From Lepeophtheirus salmonis (taxonomy: Eukaryota > Arthropoda > Copepoda > Siphonostomatoida > Caligidae), in the NCBI RefSeq assembly GCF_016086655.4, contig NC_052143.2, positions 25,063,886-25,127,885 of the forward strand: 64,000 bases of DNA, in the 5' to 3' direction. The notes under the pieces were generated by a model. That model saw nothing but the letters and a program-made list of their open reading frames with translations, searched no databases and was not told the DNA's origin. The position numbers and the translations under genes are program-made. Shown piece by piece: positions 11,534 to 22,231 of this stretch (its first letter is position 1; each line of letters starts with the position of its first letter).

Positions 11534-12110
11534 CAGAGATTCTCAACCTTTTTTTTTTAGTGATGTACCACTTGTAAAATGTTTATTTATCATTTTACAA
11601 GTACAAAGCATTTTTAGCTTCATTGACAGGGGTGTCCGCAGGATTATGTTTTGAAGGGGGGCTTGGTTTTGGATTTTTTAAACAAAGAAATCCAAATATT
11701 AAAATTTGTTGGAAAAAAAATTTCAAAAATTAATTTTTTTGAAAGAAAAAAATCCATAACTCTTCTCAAAAAATTAATTTTTTTTTAATACACAGCTGTA
11801 CAGAAAAAATTAAATTTATTGTAAAAAAAATTTCAATTATAAAATTTATAGAAAAAAATTTCAAATATTAAATTTTATGGAGAAAAATTTAAAAATCCAT
11901 AGCTGTTCACAGAAAATTAAATTAAATTTCAAATATTAGATTTTTTGAAACAAAATTCAAACATTAAATTTTCTAGTAAAAAACAAATATTTAATATTTT
12001 TTTGGGAGAGGGGGATCCTACAACCTCTTACCAACCTCTGACATATGCCCCTGAGTGCCTACAAGTACCCCAAGGGTTACATGTACCCCCACTTTAAAGC
12101 TACTTCTCTT
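11534..12110 (+). repeat. hAT-like repeat with CAGAGATTCTCAACC end, interrupted by another repeat
   Basis: The left end CAGAGATTCTCAACCTTT resembles the widespread hAT terminus CAGNGNTTCTCAACC. It continues with GATGTACCACTTGTAAAATG. After the inserted repeat at 11627-12053, the text resumes with AAGTACCCCAAGGGTTACAT and GTACCCCCACTTTAAAGC, as such elements usually read. The right terminus is not found. Non-autonomous fragment; family by resemblance. Confidence 0.55.
11627..12053 (+). repeat. Full copy of the A/T-rich CAGGGG-end repeat, nested
   Basis: The left end is CAGGGGTGTCCGCAGGATTA followed by a GGGGGGCTTGG block. The right end is a GGGAGAGGGGGATCC block then ATGCCCCTG. The interior has repeated TCCATAACT and AGCTGTTCAC phrases among A/T runs. 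It sits inside the hAT-like repeat that starts at 11534, so it inserted later. No clear target duplication. Confidence 0.75.
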
Positions 12111-12918
12111 TAGTAGGCCCATCCTTATTATGTGTTATGCATTATTTATAAAGAATTGAAGTAGTATATATAGGTCTCCATATTATTAAGTTATTGTACC
12201 AAAAGTCATTTCCTCAAAAACTATCTATAATTTAAAAAATCTTAGGATGTAATTTCCAAAAATCTTGACAGATGAACCGCTTTGCTATTGTAATTAAAAA
12301 AAATAAAGTTTTTACTGGGTTTTCAAAGATTAAGTTGAAAAAATTATAATCAATTATCCGTTTTTTGTTCCAAAAAATCCATATCGATAGTCTAGACACA
12401 AGAACCTGAATGTTTTTTGGTTACCTTGGTTTCTTTTTATAGGATGAAATAAAGACAAAAAATGACACTCTTCCTTAGACCCTTATAACTTATTCATCAA
12501 TCATTGTGATAAGGAATATCATAGAAAAATATCCCAGGTTCTATTTTAAAAAAGACAACCTTAAAAATCTCCAAGGATTTTCAATTAATTTCATGAGTGA
12601 TCATATTTTTTAAAGGTTGTATTAGCGAACAAACAATATTATCTTATTTAATACAAAAATACAATTGGTAACTTTTGAAGGATATTGTACAATATTTAGA
12701 GGTAGATCAATGCCTTCAAAGTTTTGAAACTTCCCATTTTTTATTTGAAAAATGTAACATCTTACTCGATTATTGTGAAACAAGTTCCATGTTCAATAAT
12801 TTTTTTAAAGATAACTTACTTTACTCTAAGAAATATTCATGTTGTTCTGAGAAAACGATATTTATACTTTGAATTACCTTTTAGATAGGTTTGTCGAGGG
12901 GAAGGACTGCAGTGTACG

Positions 12919-13065
12919 TTTTCCAAACACTGAGGCCCTTAAAGCCACTGTCAAACAGAAATAGGACTTTATGTTAGAAAACTACGTCTGCAGCTAGCGC
13001 AAAACCTTCCCCCACCACCTGGAAGGCATCATTACTGCTAAGGTCGGCTACATTAATGATCAAAA
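12919..13065 (+). mobile_element. Tc1-like transposase, C-terminal fragment
   Basis: One frame reads NTEALKATVKQK, a stop where Trp is expected, then DFMLENYV, a stop where Arg is expected, then EGIITAKVGYIND. This is the Tc1-like tail, and the two stops sit at family-conserved codons, consistent with point mutation. The DNA after it (GAGCTCAGATACACAT and onward) matches the sequence after the copy at 40.6 kb, so both belong to one subfamily. Confidence 0.65.
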
Positions 13066-13679
13066 GAGCTCAGATACACATATATTTTTACTATTAATTT
13101 TGTTAAAATTCTATAGTTAATTATTAAATTACAATACATTCAGATCTTTCATGTTATATTTTCGTTTTGTTAAATCTTTAAAGTTTTAGACAAACAATTA
13201 GTTCTTTTTTAATAAAAAAATAAAATACAATTGGTAAAGTTTATGTCAAATTGAACTATGTTTAAAGTTAGCTCCACGTCCTCAAAAAAGGATAATTTAT
13301 TTAAAAAATATTTTATAATCAATCATCATCAATAATTTATGTTTTGTGCAATATATATTATTTTATAACATTTTTAAAATTAGATAGTTGATATCATGAA
13401 AATAATAGTTCCTACTCTATCAAGCATTATTATACAATATCCATATTAAAAAATGGTTATCTTTTTTTCTGAAAGATATGTTCATGTATAAAAAACCTGA
13501 ACTTTTTATTAACTCTTTAATGTGATGCCTGCATGTAAATAGTAATAACGTGTTTTTTCTAATAAAACACAAGTTCCACCTGTGTCTGATCTGGTTGTAT
13601 CAAAACATATATATTTAATTTTATATGCCACTCCCCAATCTTGAACGGTTTCAAAAATTGCATTAGCTTGGGAACACAA

Positions 13680-14072
13680 AGTAATTTAGAAATCAATTTC
13701 TGAAAAATTTAATTTGGGAGAAGATCGATCACATTCCTTCCAATTAGATTGACCATCATTTTGCCATCCCAATGATTTACAAGATAAATGTTCCATTGGA
13801 TTTTTTCTTAATTTTTTTAAATTAATATTCCATTGGCTATTGGCGTGGCCCTTATTATTCTCCTGGCCCCAGAGAAAGAAGTTGCAAGGTGTTAAATCAC
13901 AAGATCTCGGTGGCCAATCGTAATCACCTCTTCGAGTGCTAACACTGTCCGGAAACTTTTAGTGTAAAAGAAAGATGGTTTCATTGCTTGTGTGTCAAGT
14001 TTAAAGTAAACGTTGTCCACATCAATACCATTCAATTCTTGCTATAAAAAATCATTCATCATCGTGTTATAA
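13680..14072 (-). mobile_element. Mariner/DUF4817-type transposase core fragment, left arm of a head-to-head pair
   Basis: Read on the minus strand, MMNDFL and NGIDVDNVYFKLDTQ (catalytic second Asp region, about 14000) are followed, after a frame change, by DWPPRSCDLTPCNFFLWG (about 13930-13875), the motif just before the third catalytic residue. The tail after this is degraded. The first catalytic Asp and the N-terminus are missing. Confidence 0.65.
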
Positions 14073-14074
14073 CT

Positions 14075-14310
14075 GGAAGAGGTGATCGCAATTGGCCACC
14101 GAGATCTTTTGATTTAACACCTTACAACTTCTTCCTTAGGGGCCTCATGAAAGATAAGGTCTTCGCCATTGGCCCAGCGTCGATTCAAGACCTCAAAGAT
14201 GGCATTTATGAAGATATTGAGGGTTTGATGATGGAAATTTCATAAAAAGAATACGGTCCAGTAAGCGTAGCTGTGGCGGCCATTCGGGTGATATTGTTTT
14301 CAATTATTAA
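14075..14310 (+). mobile_element. Mariner/DUF4817-type transposase C-terminal fragment, right arm of a head-to-head pair
   Basis: From about 14080 the plus strand reads NWPPRSFDLTPYNFF, then KVFAIGPASIQDLKDGI, then after a frameshift RSCGGHSGDIVFNY ending at a TAA at 14308-14310. CGGHxxDIVFxY is the normal C-terminus of this transposase group. The first 60 bases are near-identical in inverted orientation to 13935-13875, so two partial copies face each other across about 145 bp. Confidence 0.7.
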
Positions 14311-15310
14311 CGGCAAATATTTCTCTTTACATTGAAATAAACATCCGATCATTTATCTCAAGAATGCAATTTTTCTTTGAATATCAAAATAACACCTCTT
14401 ATTCGAAAACCCTATACATATTTCGCAATTCCCATTTATTCTTCTTTTATTCTAGATGGTGATGCAGGAAAAATCCCAGAGCACTTCCTGATGAATATAC
14501 TCTATTCCTAGTTTAATTGGTAACAAATAAGCCAATAAGATACGACTTACTTTGAGATCATGTGGATTTCTCAATAGTGTTCTTCTTTGCACTTTGATCT
14601 GTACACTAATTTTGTTAAATAAACTATGATCCTACTTATGTTTTACTATATTAAAGAATATTCCACCCATAGGTCTCATTTCTGTCCATGTTAAAATTAA
14701 CAGCTTTAGTTATTAACTTGTAATGAAACTACGAAGTATTGCGTAGTATTAATAAAGAGTCCATAAAAACAGGTAAAATAAAAAAAAACTTCGACACAAT
14801 ACCCACTTTATATTATTTTTCTTTGGAACCATTTTGTATTTTAATTCATATTGCATAATTTTTTTACTTAAAACAAAATACATTTTTCTTAGAGTAAATT
14901 AAGTCATTTTTCAATAGTTAAAGAAAATGAAAAACCTGTATGGAGAAAATCAAGAGAAAAGTATTTTTTCAAAAAAAATTATCATTTTTAAAACTTTGAT
15001 GCAGTCAAGCAACTTTTAAACATTGTTCAATTTCAATACAACTTTGTTAATTGTATTATTTTATCAAAAGGAGCGGGGTTTGACAGACATTATTGACAAT
15101 TCAACCAATCAAAAATAAGAAACACCCTAATATTCATGTTCTGATAGTTGTGAGTAAACATATTATACTTTAATATATTTACAGATGCAACATCTTATTT
15201 TATTGAATTATAATTGTAGTTTCTGAAAGAGGGGATATAAATTGACATTGATCAACATATCTGTTTTATCACAATTTAATAGATTTAACTTTTATTATTT
15301 ATAAATCCTT
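14311..15310. other. Gene-free AT-rich stretch
   Basis: No gene, RNA or repeat family was recognised. It contains long A/T runs only. Confidence 0.55.
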
Positions 15311-15311
15311 T

Positions 15312-15876
15312 TTATAAACTATATTTTTTGTAAAATGAAGGAACTTTATTTTGATATGAAAATCCTAGCCATATCCTAGATATTTTCCAGCCACCCTTTG
15401 AATTCATTGTTTTTTTCCAAACTAGTCGAAGTATTCCATCGAAGTATAGAGAAAATATGTCTTTGGATTGAGAATTTTTGAAGTTATCCGAAGACTGATC
15501 TAACCAAAAGAAATTCAGAAATGTATTAAATGATTTCTCAGACAAATTTGAATGCAATTTGGGCATCATTTTATATATACAATTTCAAAAGTCCGTAATA
15601 GGTATATCATAAGAAGTTGAAGAGCTATAATGAAATGACAATTTTCGTTTCATAATATATTTCTCCTCGACATAGAAAGTTGAATATAAATCATGTAAAT
15701 TATTCTGAATCATGTAAAGGTAGTTTGTTCGACTACAATTTGTTCTATAATGAAAAATCAGAATTATATTCTTCTGTATTGCTTGAGGAAAACCAAATTT
15801 TATAAAACTTTTGAAAATCAGAAATATAACTTTCAAATTGAAATCTCTGAGTGCCGTTGCAATTATAGATTTTCGT
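15312..15876 (-). pseudogene. Possible pseudogene or exon: about 188 codons with a single in-frame stop
   Basis: On the minus strand one frame runs from a stop near 15877 to the stop at 15312 and is interrupted once, by TGA near 15585. Its product would contain KFGFPQAIQKNIILIF, EEKYIMKRKLSFHYS, then NFFWLDQSSDNF and SKGGWKISRIWLGFS. Chance would predict many stops over this length in DNA this AT-rich, so the frame is suggestive. I recognise no domain. There is no clear initiator Met or splice site, and other frames are closed. It could be a decayed host exon, an unrecognised transposon protein, or chance. Confidence 0.3.
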
Positions 15877-16321
15877 CAAAATAATCATTTCAAATGACTA
15901 TAGAGGTCACAAATACAGGTTTTAAAGACTCTTAACTATTCAAACATAACTTTTTCATCAATACACAAGAGAAAATCAAATTAAGGAATCTCCCTTAAGA
16001 AAAGACAGCATTGTACATACCCTAAAATAAAAATTTGAAAGAAATTGACTTACTATAAAGATATCGCTTGAAGTAAAACGGGTTTTAATGATGACCGGAT
16101 TTCGCATTTTTTCCTTATTAATCTATTAATGCAGAAAGTTAACTATTTTCCCCATTTTCCTCCCACAGAACGAGACGCCTGTTTTTGGTTGTGTCGGTAT
16201 TTGGAATGTAAAATCAGTCACATTTATTGGTCCTTCATAGGTTTCCCAAATTTTAAAATCCCCCTCTATAATGCATCATGGCTCATATGCACATCTAAAG
16301 TACTTTAGCTTACAATTTAAA

Positions 16322-16725
16322 TCCATTTGGTATATAACTATCCTCGTGCAACAATGATTAATTATAATAGTTGATCATTGTTGCACGAGGATAGTTCTAT
16401 ACCAACAATGATTAATTATAATAGTTGAAGAATATCTAGTAACAAATAATACTTCGCTATACTTTGTAGTTTTCTTTCAAGTTAATTACCACGAATGCTA
16501 ATTCGAACAAAGATGGAAAGGAGATATATTACTGAAATATTTTTAACTTAGGGAAAGCTATGTAGGATCATAGTTTATTCAACCAAAGTAGTGTAAATAT
16601 GAAAGACATACACTATGGAAAAATCAACACTATCTCAAAGTAAGATATATCTTAATGTTGTAGAATAACTACACAGTTAAGATATAATTTACTTTGAAAT
16701 AGTGTTGATTTTGGCAATACACCAA
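16322..16725. repeat. Composite foldback (MITE-like) element with two internal hairpins
   Basis: Outer ends TCCATTTGGTATA (from 16322) and TACACCAAATGGA (to about 16725) are inverted. Inside are two strong foldbacks. One has perfect 23-bp arms at 16336-16358 and 16374-16396 around a 15-bp loop. The other has arms at about 16620-16655 and 16677-16712 beginning AAATCAACACTAT. A direct copy of AACAATGATTAATTATAA lies at 16404-16421. No coding capacity. Confidence 0.7.
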
Positions 16726-16789
16726 ATGGATTGGGAATAAATTGCCTTCTTACGAATGGTCTTTTGATTTTTAATATATCATTTTTTTT

Positions 16790-16977
16790 TAATTAAAAAA
16801 GAGTATCGGGAATCATCAAATATTACTATTAAAAAAATATCAAGTTTTTGGGAAAAGGCATGTGAGGAAGATCCTTATTCTCCCGAGGTTTCATTCTTTA
16901 AGAGATTCCCAAAAAAGGTGGCACAACTAATTATAGATGCTGAAATGATAATTGAGTATCAAATCTCTTTTTCATAA
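16790..16977 (+). pseudogene. Possible exon fragment, unidentified
   Basis: A frame open for about 62 codons ends at TAA near 16975. It reads SSFWEKACEEDPYSPEVS, then FFKRFPKKVAQLIIDAE, then MIIEYQISFS. Amino-acid composition is balanced and charged, unlike the I/K/F/N-rich frames typical of this DNA. A pyrimidine-rich run lies just upstream (16775-16790), as before a splice acceptor, but no clean AG boundary is visible. The family is unknown. Length alone is not significant. Confidence 0.25.
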
Positions 16978-17619
16978 ATTATCTATTTATAAAGCCGTTG
17001 AATACTTCTAAACATAGATCAATTTTATATACAACTTACCAATCACATTTTTTTTTATCAAAATGAATTAATTGTCGCTCTAAGACTTTAAAAATGCGAA
17101 TAAATGATAAAATTACATGAAAAATCTTGATGTTGTGTAGTGAAAAAGTTGAAAATATGGAAACATTACAGGCAACATGTTATATATGTTTTCTTTTATA
17201 ATTCACATTATTTATATTTTTTTCTCAAAACAACAGTAATATTTTATAGTAAATTAAGTCATCTTATTAAGTTTATAATATAAAAAGCTGCATCATGAAC
17301 TGTTTTCACGATAATAGAAATTTAAAAAATTGGAATTATCAATACTTTGAGGATATTGAGCAACCTCAAAACTAGTAATAATAAATTATTCATCATTTTG
17401 GGATTCTACGGAATCGATCAGGAATTATTGGGAAAATTATCGACACAAATAAGTTTATATTTCAGTTTTTAGATCCTTTAAAATTGATATTTGTGCGTAA
17501 TAATAGCAAAGCATGAAGAGTAATATCTTTTAGTTGATTGAGAAACTTAGTAGAAAAAATTCCAAGCCTTGAAAAACTGTTTTCTGCTCTTTTAGAATTT
17601 GGTGGAATAGTTAAAAGTT

Positions 17620-18470
17620 CAATGTAACGTGGTGGACAATGCAGGCCTTTTTCTCAGTTTGCCAACTAATGGAGTAATCCAGTGGATTCAGATCTGGGTT
17701 CTGAGGGGGCAAAGGTTCTTGGACCAGAATTTCATCTTGCTACCCATCCACTCTTGTACAATATTAGCAGTATGGACCAGATCCCTGTCTTACTGAAATA
17801 CGTATGTGACCTTGTTGAACTTCTTCATGGTCTTGGTATCTATGAAAGAACATTTTCCATCAACTCTATCGTAACGAGTATTCAATAGGAAACCAAATTT
17901 GAGGCATTAGTTCTCCAGTTGATACCACAACCCCCAACATCATCACAGAGGCCAGATGTTTTGTCTTGGCGACTTTCCTGATGCTGTTGTCAGCCTTGCC
18001 AAGGTATACCACCCGATCATTTTGCTTGTTGTTGATGGGATCAACAGTAGAGGTCTTTACATTTTTTTACAAGAAAATAAATACCTGGTTGCTGTTCTGG
18101 TTCAGATCATTCATGAGTTTTTGACATCGCTGAAGACGGAGTTATTTTGATATTGGGACAGGAGTTGCCTCTCAATTCTTCTAAGCGATCTTCCTCCATT
18201 CTTTCGAATGGCCTTGGCCACAGTAGACCGATACACCATCTTTTTCTTGGCGTACTTTGATATTCTCATCGTTGGGTTGACCTTAAAGGCCTCCGTGATA
18301 TCTTCAAGCTCACTTTTGTGGGTCTTCCACTCTTGGGCTTGTCTTTTAGGTCATGCTGCACGAGATGGTCCTCCCGGCGCGGATTAAATTGCTTATGTGG
18401 ACCCCCTTACAACATGGTTTTCATCGAATTCCTAACAGTCTCTCCTGTTCATTAATTGAGACAATACTAT
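17620..18470 (-). mobile_element. Decayed Tc1-like transposase
   Basis: Read on the minus strand from about 18470: FNPRREDHLVQHDL, then KSGRPTKVSL. After frameshifts, a second helix-turn-helix reads NPTMRISKYAKKKMVYRSTV (about 18300-18220) and ends IRKNGG. The core continues with SLRRIERQLLS, then SFIDTKTMKKFNKV. FQ-stop-DRDLVHTANIVQEWM (about 17800-17750) carries the second catalytic Asp, and MKFWSKN follows. The order matches a Tc1-like transposase through the second Asp. The PSSPDLNP region is badly degraded (LCPLRTQI). Several stops and frameshifts. Short plus-strand frames here are shadows. Confidence 0.7.
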
Positions 18471-18937
18471 GAAAGGTTGAGTCTTTCTTTCTCACATCCA
18501 CATTTGATGGTAATAAATGTATGTACATTTTGTATGTTCGAATGAGGAATTATTGCCAACAAAGATAGCACTTTGATATTATTATGTATGTAGAATGTAC
18601 AACATTCAGAGTACATTATTTGTATACCAAAACATATTCCTATTTCCTCCCCTTCTAATTATCATGAAATCCATTCAAGATTAGATATCAGATAATGTTG
18701 TTAGCTACATACTGCATACTTAGTTTGCTACGTAGGTCAATGGGAAAATACAACAAAGTTAGAATTGGTGAGGGGAATATTCATATATGTACATTTACAC
18801 AGGGGATCAATCCAAATTGCTTTTTGAATCCACGTTCCTTTCTTTATAAATAGGTATATGGTATATAATAACACTTTTTGTATTGGGCTTAAGTCTTAAT
18901 CTAACAATAAGTAACCGTATGCACACTTGACAAACAA

Positions 18938-19483
18938 ATATTGGGTATCCTCTACAAGTTTGCCAGCACGTCATACTTTCTCTTTCTATCTCGAAATTGG
19001 AGACAGCGATTCAATTCTCACAAACTTCTAATTATAAGGAAATAACTCCGGAACGTTAAGCGTAGAGACACAAAGTGAAGGTTATATTGACTCAGGAAGG
19101 AGAGAAGGATTTATTTTAGAATGGCTCTTTTCTTTATTTAAGTATGCCCTTCTATCCAATCAGACCTTCCATCTACTTTTGTGACCCTTCGAAGTGCTAA
19201 TTAACCGAATAACTCGAAAAAGTAAAGATCCTTCTCCTCTTCATCCGTCAATATCTGTTTCTCTTCAGTTCGCGTCCCTCGAAAAAGTTGAAATCCTTCT
19301 CCTCTTCCTGAGTAAATATATTCTTCTCTTCACTTTGCGCCCTACGCAAATTGAAATTATTTCCTTATTATTAAAAGGTTGCGGGAATTGAATTTCAACT
19401 ATCTTCTGTCTCTGTCTCCAACTTCGAGATATAAAGCGAAAGTATGACGTGCAAGCAAACTGGTACAGGATACCCCAAATATT
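18938..19483. repeat. Non-autonomous element with long (about 70 bp) terminal inverted repeats
   Basis: The left arm 18938-19011 reads TATTGGGTATCCTCTACAAG, then CACGTCATACTTTCTCTTT, then GAAATTGGAGACAGCG. The right arm 19412-19483 is its inverse with few mismatches. The interior is unlike any known gene. It holds three related pyrimidine-rich lines with CTTCTCCTCTTC between 19225 and 19350. Relatives lie at 5.2-5.5 kb and 44.5-44.7 kb. The target duplication is uncertain because AATATT flanks belong to the inverted ends. Confidence 0.75.
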
Positions 19484-19687
19484 CAGTTGAATTAACCTTA
19501 ATTACTTTTCCAAGATTCCAAGACTTTTAAGTTTTGGAATCTATTAGATTCTTTGATTCATTTTATGCGGGTTATTTCTACAAGTATTAAAAAACAAAAA
19601 CAAAATTTTGACCTCGTCGGAAACCAATTTTTTTTGTCTTATTGAAAATCTGCACTTTATACTTGGGACATACCTCCCCCTTTACGA

Positions 19688-19733
19688 TATTTTCATTAAG
19701 TACTTGTTTATATTTTCATTAAGTACTTGTTTA
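19688..19733. repeat. 23-bp perfect tandem duplication
   Basis: Units 19688-19710 and 19711-19733 are identical, beginning TATTTTCATTAAG. Confidence 0.95.
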
Positions 19734-19791
19734 AAATTTAAGATCTGATCAATCCTAAATAATGATTATACTTATTCAATTATACTGATTC

Positions 19792-20155
19792 CGGGGTGTC
19801 TGCAGGAATATATATATATATTGTTTGACTTGACTTTTGGATTTTTTTAATGAAAAAAAATAATATCCATACCTATTCACAAAAAATTGGTAAAACAAAT
19901 TTTATAGAAAAAATTTCAAAAATCTATAATTATTCACAGAAAATGAGTTTTTTCAGAAAAAAAAAAATCCATGGTTTTTCACAAATAATTAATTTTTCTG
20001 GAAAATAATAGTTTACAAAAAAATCCAATTATTAATTTATTCAAAATTTTACCCGTATTTTCGCCTAAATTTTTGTCATTCTGACCAACTAAATCTATAG
20101 TAAAAACAAAAATTCCTTTATTTGCATATTTGGGAGAGCTACAGCCTATCCACCT
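19792..20155 (+). repeat. Copy of the A/T-rich CAGGGG-end repeat (right end worn)
   Basis: The left end CGGGGTGTCTGCAGGA is followed by a TA run and TTTTGGATTTTTTTAATG. The interior repeats TCCATACCTATTCAC and ATAATTATTCACAG. It closes with TTTGGGAGAGCTACAGCC, but the final GACGCCCCTG is missing. Confidence 0.65.
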
Positions 20156-20159
20156 TCTT

Positions 20160-20930
20160 CAAGTTTAAATGTCAGACTAAGACCCAAGTCTTCGGCTGTG
20201 GTGCAAAGGAGGGCTGCAATGTTACGGGGTCTCAAACTATCAAACATTCAATGGTGGTCCTGGCTATTAGTGTTATTGAAAATCCAGGTACTGTACACAA
20301 GATTAATCTGGGACCCTTCAGAATTAAAAATGAGTATTAAAGGTTTGGATTCAAAAACGTTAAATATTATGTATCGAGATTGATTCAGTGTTGGAAGAAT
20401 TAGGCCACTTTAAAAAGTACATTACTGATGTTCACCGTTACTGTTTTCTAGTCTAGAGTCGTGACGAATAGAGGATTAAATGTATGTAAGTAAGTGTTTG
20501 TATAAATTATCCTTTTAGAGCCTTTATTAATTTATTCATTTATAAAATCAAAAGTTGTGAAAATGAAGGAATTATACTTAGATTTTTATATTTTTCTAAT
20601 GATTTCGAATAATAATGACTTTTAGTGGAAGAAAAGAACAAAGGATTTCAATAAATTATTTTTTTCATTCATTCCTCCTTTGTTATTCATGCGAAAGACT
20701 TCTTAAGCCTGTATTAAAATAATTGGTTTTAATATGCATAAAATAAAAGGATGATGATGAGGGTTAGAGGATTAAGTGACTAATCTGCGAGGAATTAGAC
20801 CTACTTGGTATATGAAAGTAAGTATTATGACCTCATAACTCTTTTTCTATCATGATGAACACTATCATTATATAATAACATCCGTCCACCATTAGTTTAT
20901 GTTCATTGTACATACATAGGTACTAGGGAT
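20160..20930. other. Gene-free stretch
   Basis: Two overlapping plus-strand frames at 20122-20383 sit in a slightly GC-richer patch (about 20180-20330), but no domain is recognisable and neither frame is clearly preferred. The rest is plain AT-rich DNA. Confidence 0.45.
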
Positions 20931-20935
20931 GATAC

Positions 20936-21472
20936 GGTACGGGGTTGTACTGCGGTTCGGTTAGGTAAGTATTTATAGAATCATATATATTTTGATTTTA
21001 TAAAAATTTGATTATTTAATTTATCTTTTTTTTTTTTTTGGTTTATATGCGTGTTAAAAATATATAAATAAACCGTAGCAATTACTTTTTACAAAATCGT
21101 ATATATTTTTTGCGTCATAAATATCTATTTTTTTAATAGATTTCGTTTGTGCATCATCGACCAACTAATAGTTATGGATAGCAAATTTGATATAGAGTTG
21201 AATATACCTCTGGTTCTTACAAGTCTGCAGTTTTATGAATTGATGAATAAGATTATTAAATAGCCTGTCTATAATTTATATATCCCCTTTGGTTTTTATA
21301 GAAGGTATGTGTATTAAGGAAATTATTAAAGAATAAAATATAGAAAAAACTTGAAAAACTACTTGAATTCTATTTAAAAAAACCATTTTACCATTACAAT
21401 GTGGCGAAACGCGTACTGTGAAGAGTTTACCGCGGTTCATACCGAAACGTGGGCTTAGTGTACTATCCAAAC
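20936..21472. repeat. Likely non-autonomous DNA element with GGTACGG-rich ends
   Basis: The left end reads TAGGGATGATACGGTACGG and TGCGGTTCGGT. Near the right, GCGTACTGTG, ACCGCGGTTCATACCG and TACTATCC are roughly inverse to it. These GC-rich ends around an AT-rich middle contrast with the background. End matching is imperfect, so the limits are approximate. Confidence 0.45.
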
Positions 21473-21739
21473 TCTAATTGGTACCTATGTATGTAGGTTA
21501 TATTAAATATAGGTATGTGCAAGTATTTATTACATTTAAAAGGATCGAGACCACAAATCTATTGCTCAGTCCGATTAACATCCCGACAAGATCCATTTAC
21601 AAAATTGATCTTTAAAATAACGCCAACATTTTGGCATTTGATGTGTTTTTTAATAACCTAGAGATATAATATATAAATTGCATTTGCTAACAATAGAAAG
21701 GGAAATTTATTAAAGCCGGAAGTTAGTTGACACATGCTT

Positions 21740-22231
21740 TTTACTAGAAAATTTTAATATTTGAAATTTAATTTTTAAATTTTTTTTTTCAAAATATTTA
21801 ATCTTTTGTGAATATTTATGGATTTTGTCATTTCTTTACAAAAAAATTTAATATTTGAAATTTTTTTTAAAATGAACGTTTTGTAAGCAGCTATTCATTT
21901 TGGAATTTTTTGGATACAGCTGTAGATTTTTGAAAAAAATTTAACATTTGAATTTTTTTACAAAAAATATATATTTTTTGGAAATATCTATAGATTTTTG
22001 AAATTTTTTACCTAAAAATTAAATATTTGAAATTGAAAAACAAATTTTTACTCAAAAATGTAATTTTTGACAAACAGATGTTGATTTTTGACTTTTTTTG
22101 AGAATAGCTATGGATTTTTGAGATATTTGATTAAAAATTTTTAATTTTTTGTAAATAACTGTGCATTTTTCATTTTATTTTTTTAAAATCTAATAACCAA
22201 GCCCACTCCCCCTAATAAAATCCTGCAGAGT
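21740..22231 (-). repeat. Copy of the A/T-rich CAGGGG-end repeat, minus orientation
   Basis: The right end AACCAAGCCCACTCCCCCTA, with AATAAAATCCTGCAGAG, is the inverse of the family's left end (CTSCAGGATTAT, then GGGGGAGTGGGCTTGG). The interior has at least five repeated phrases of the type TATAGATTTTTGAAATTTTT with AATAGCTATGGATTTTTGA between poly-T blocks. The other end is truncated. Confidence 0.7.
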
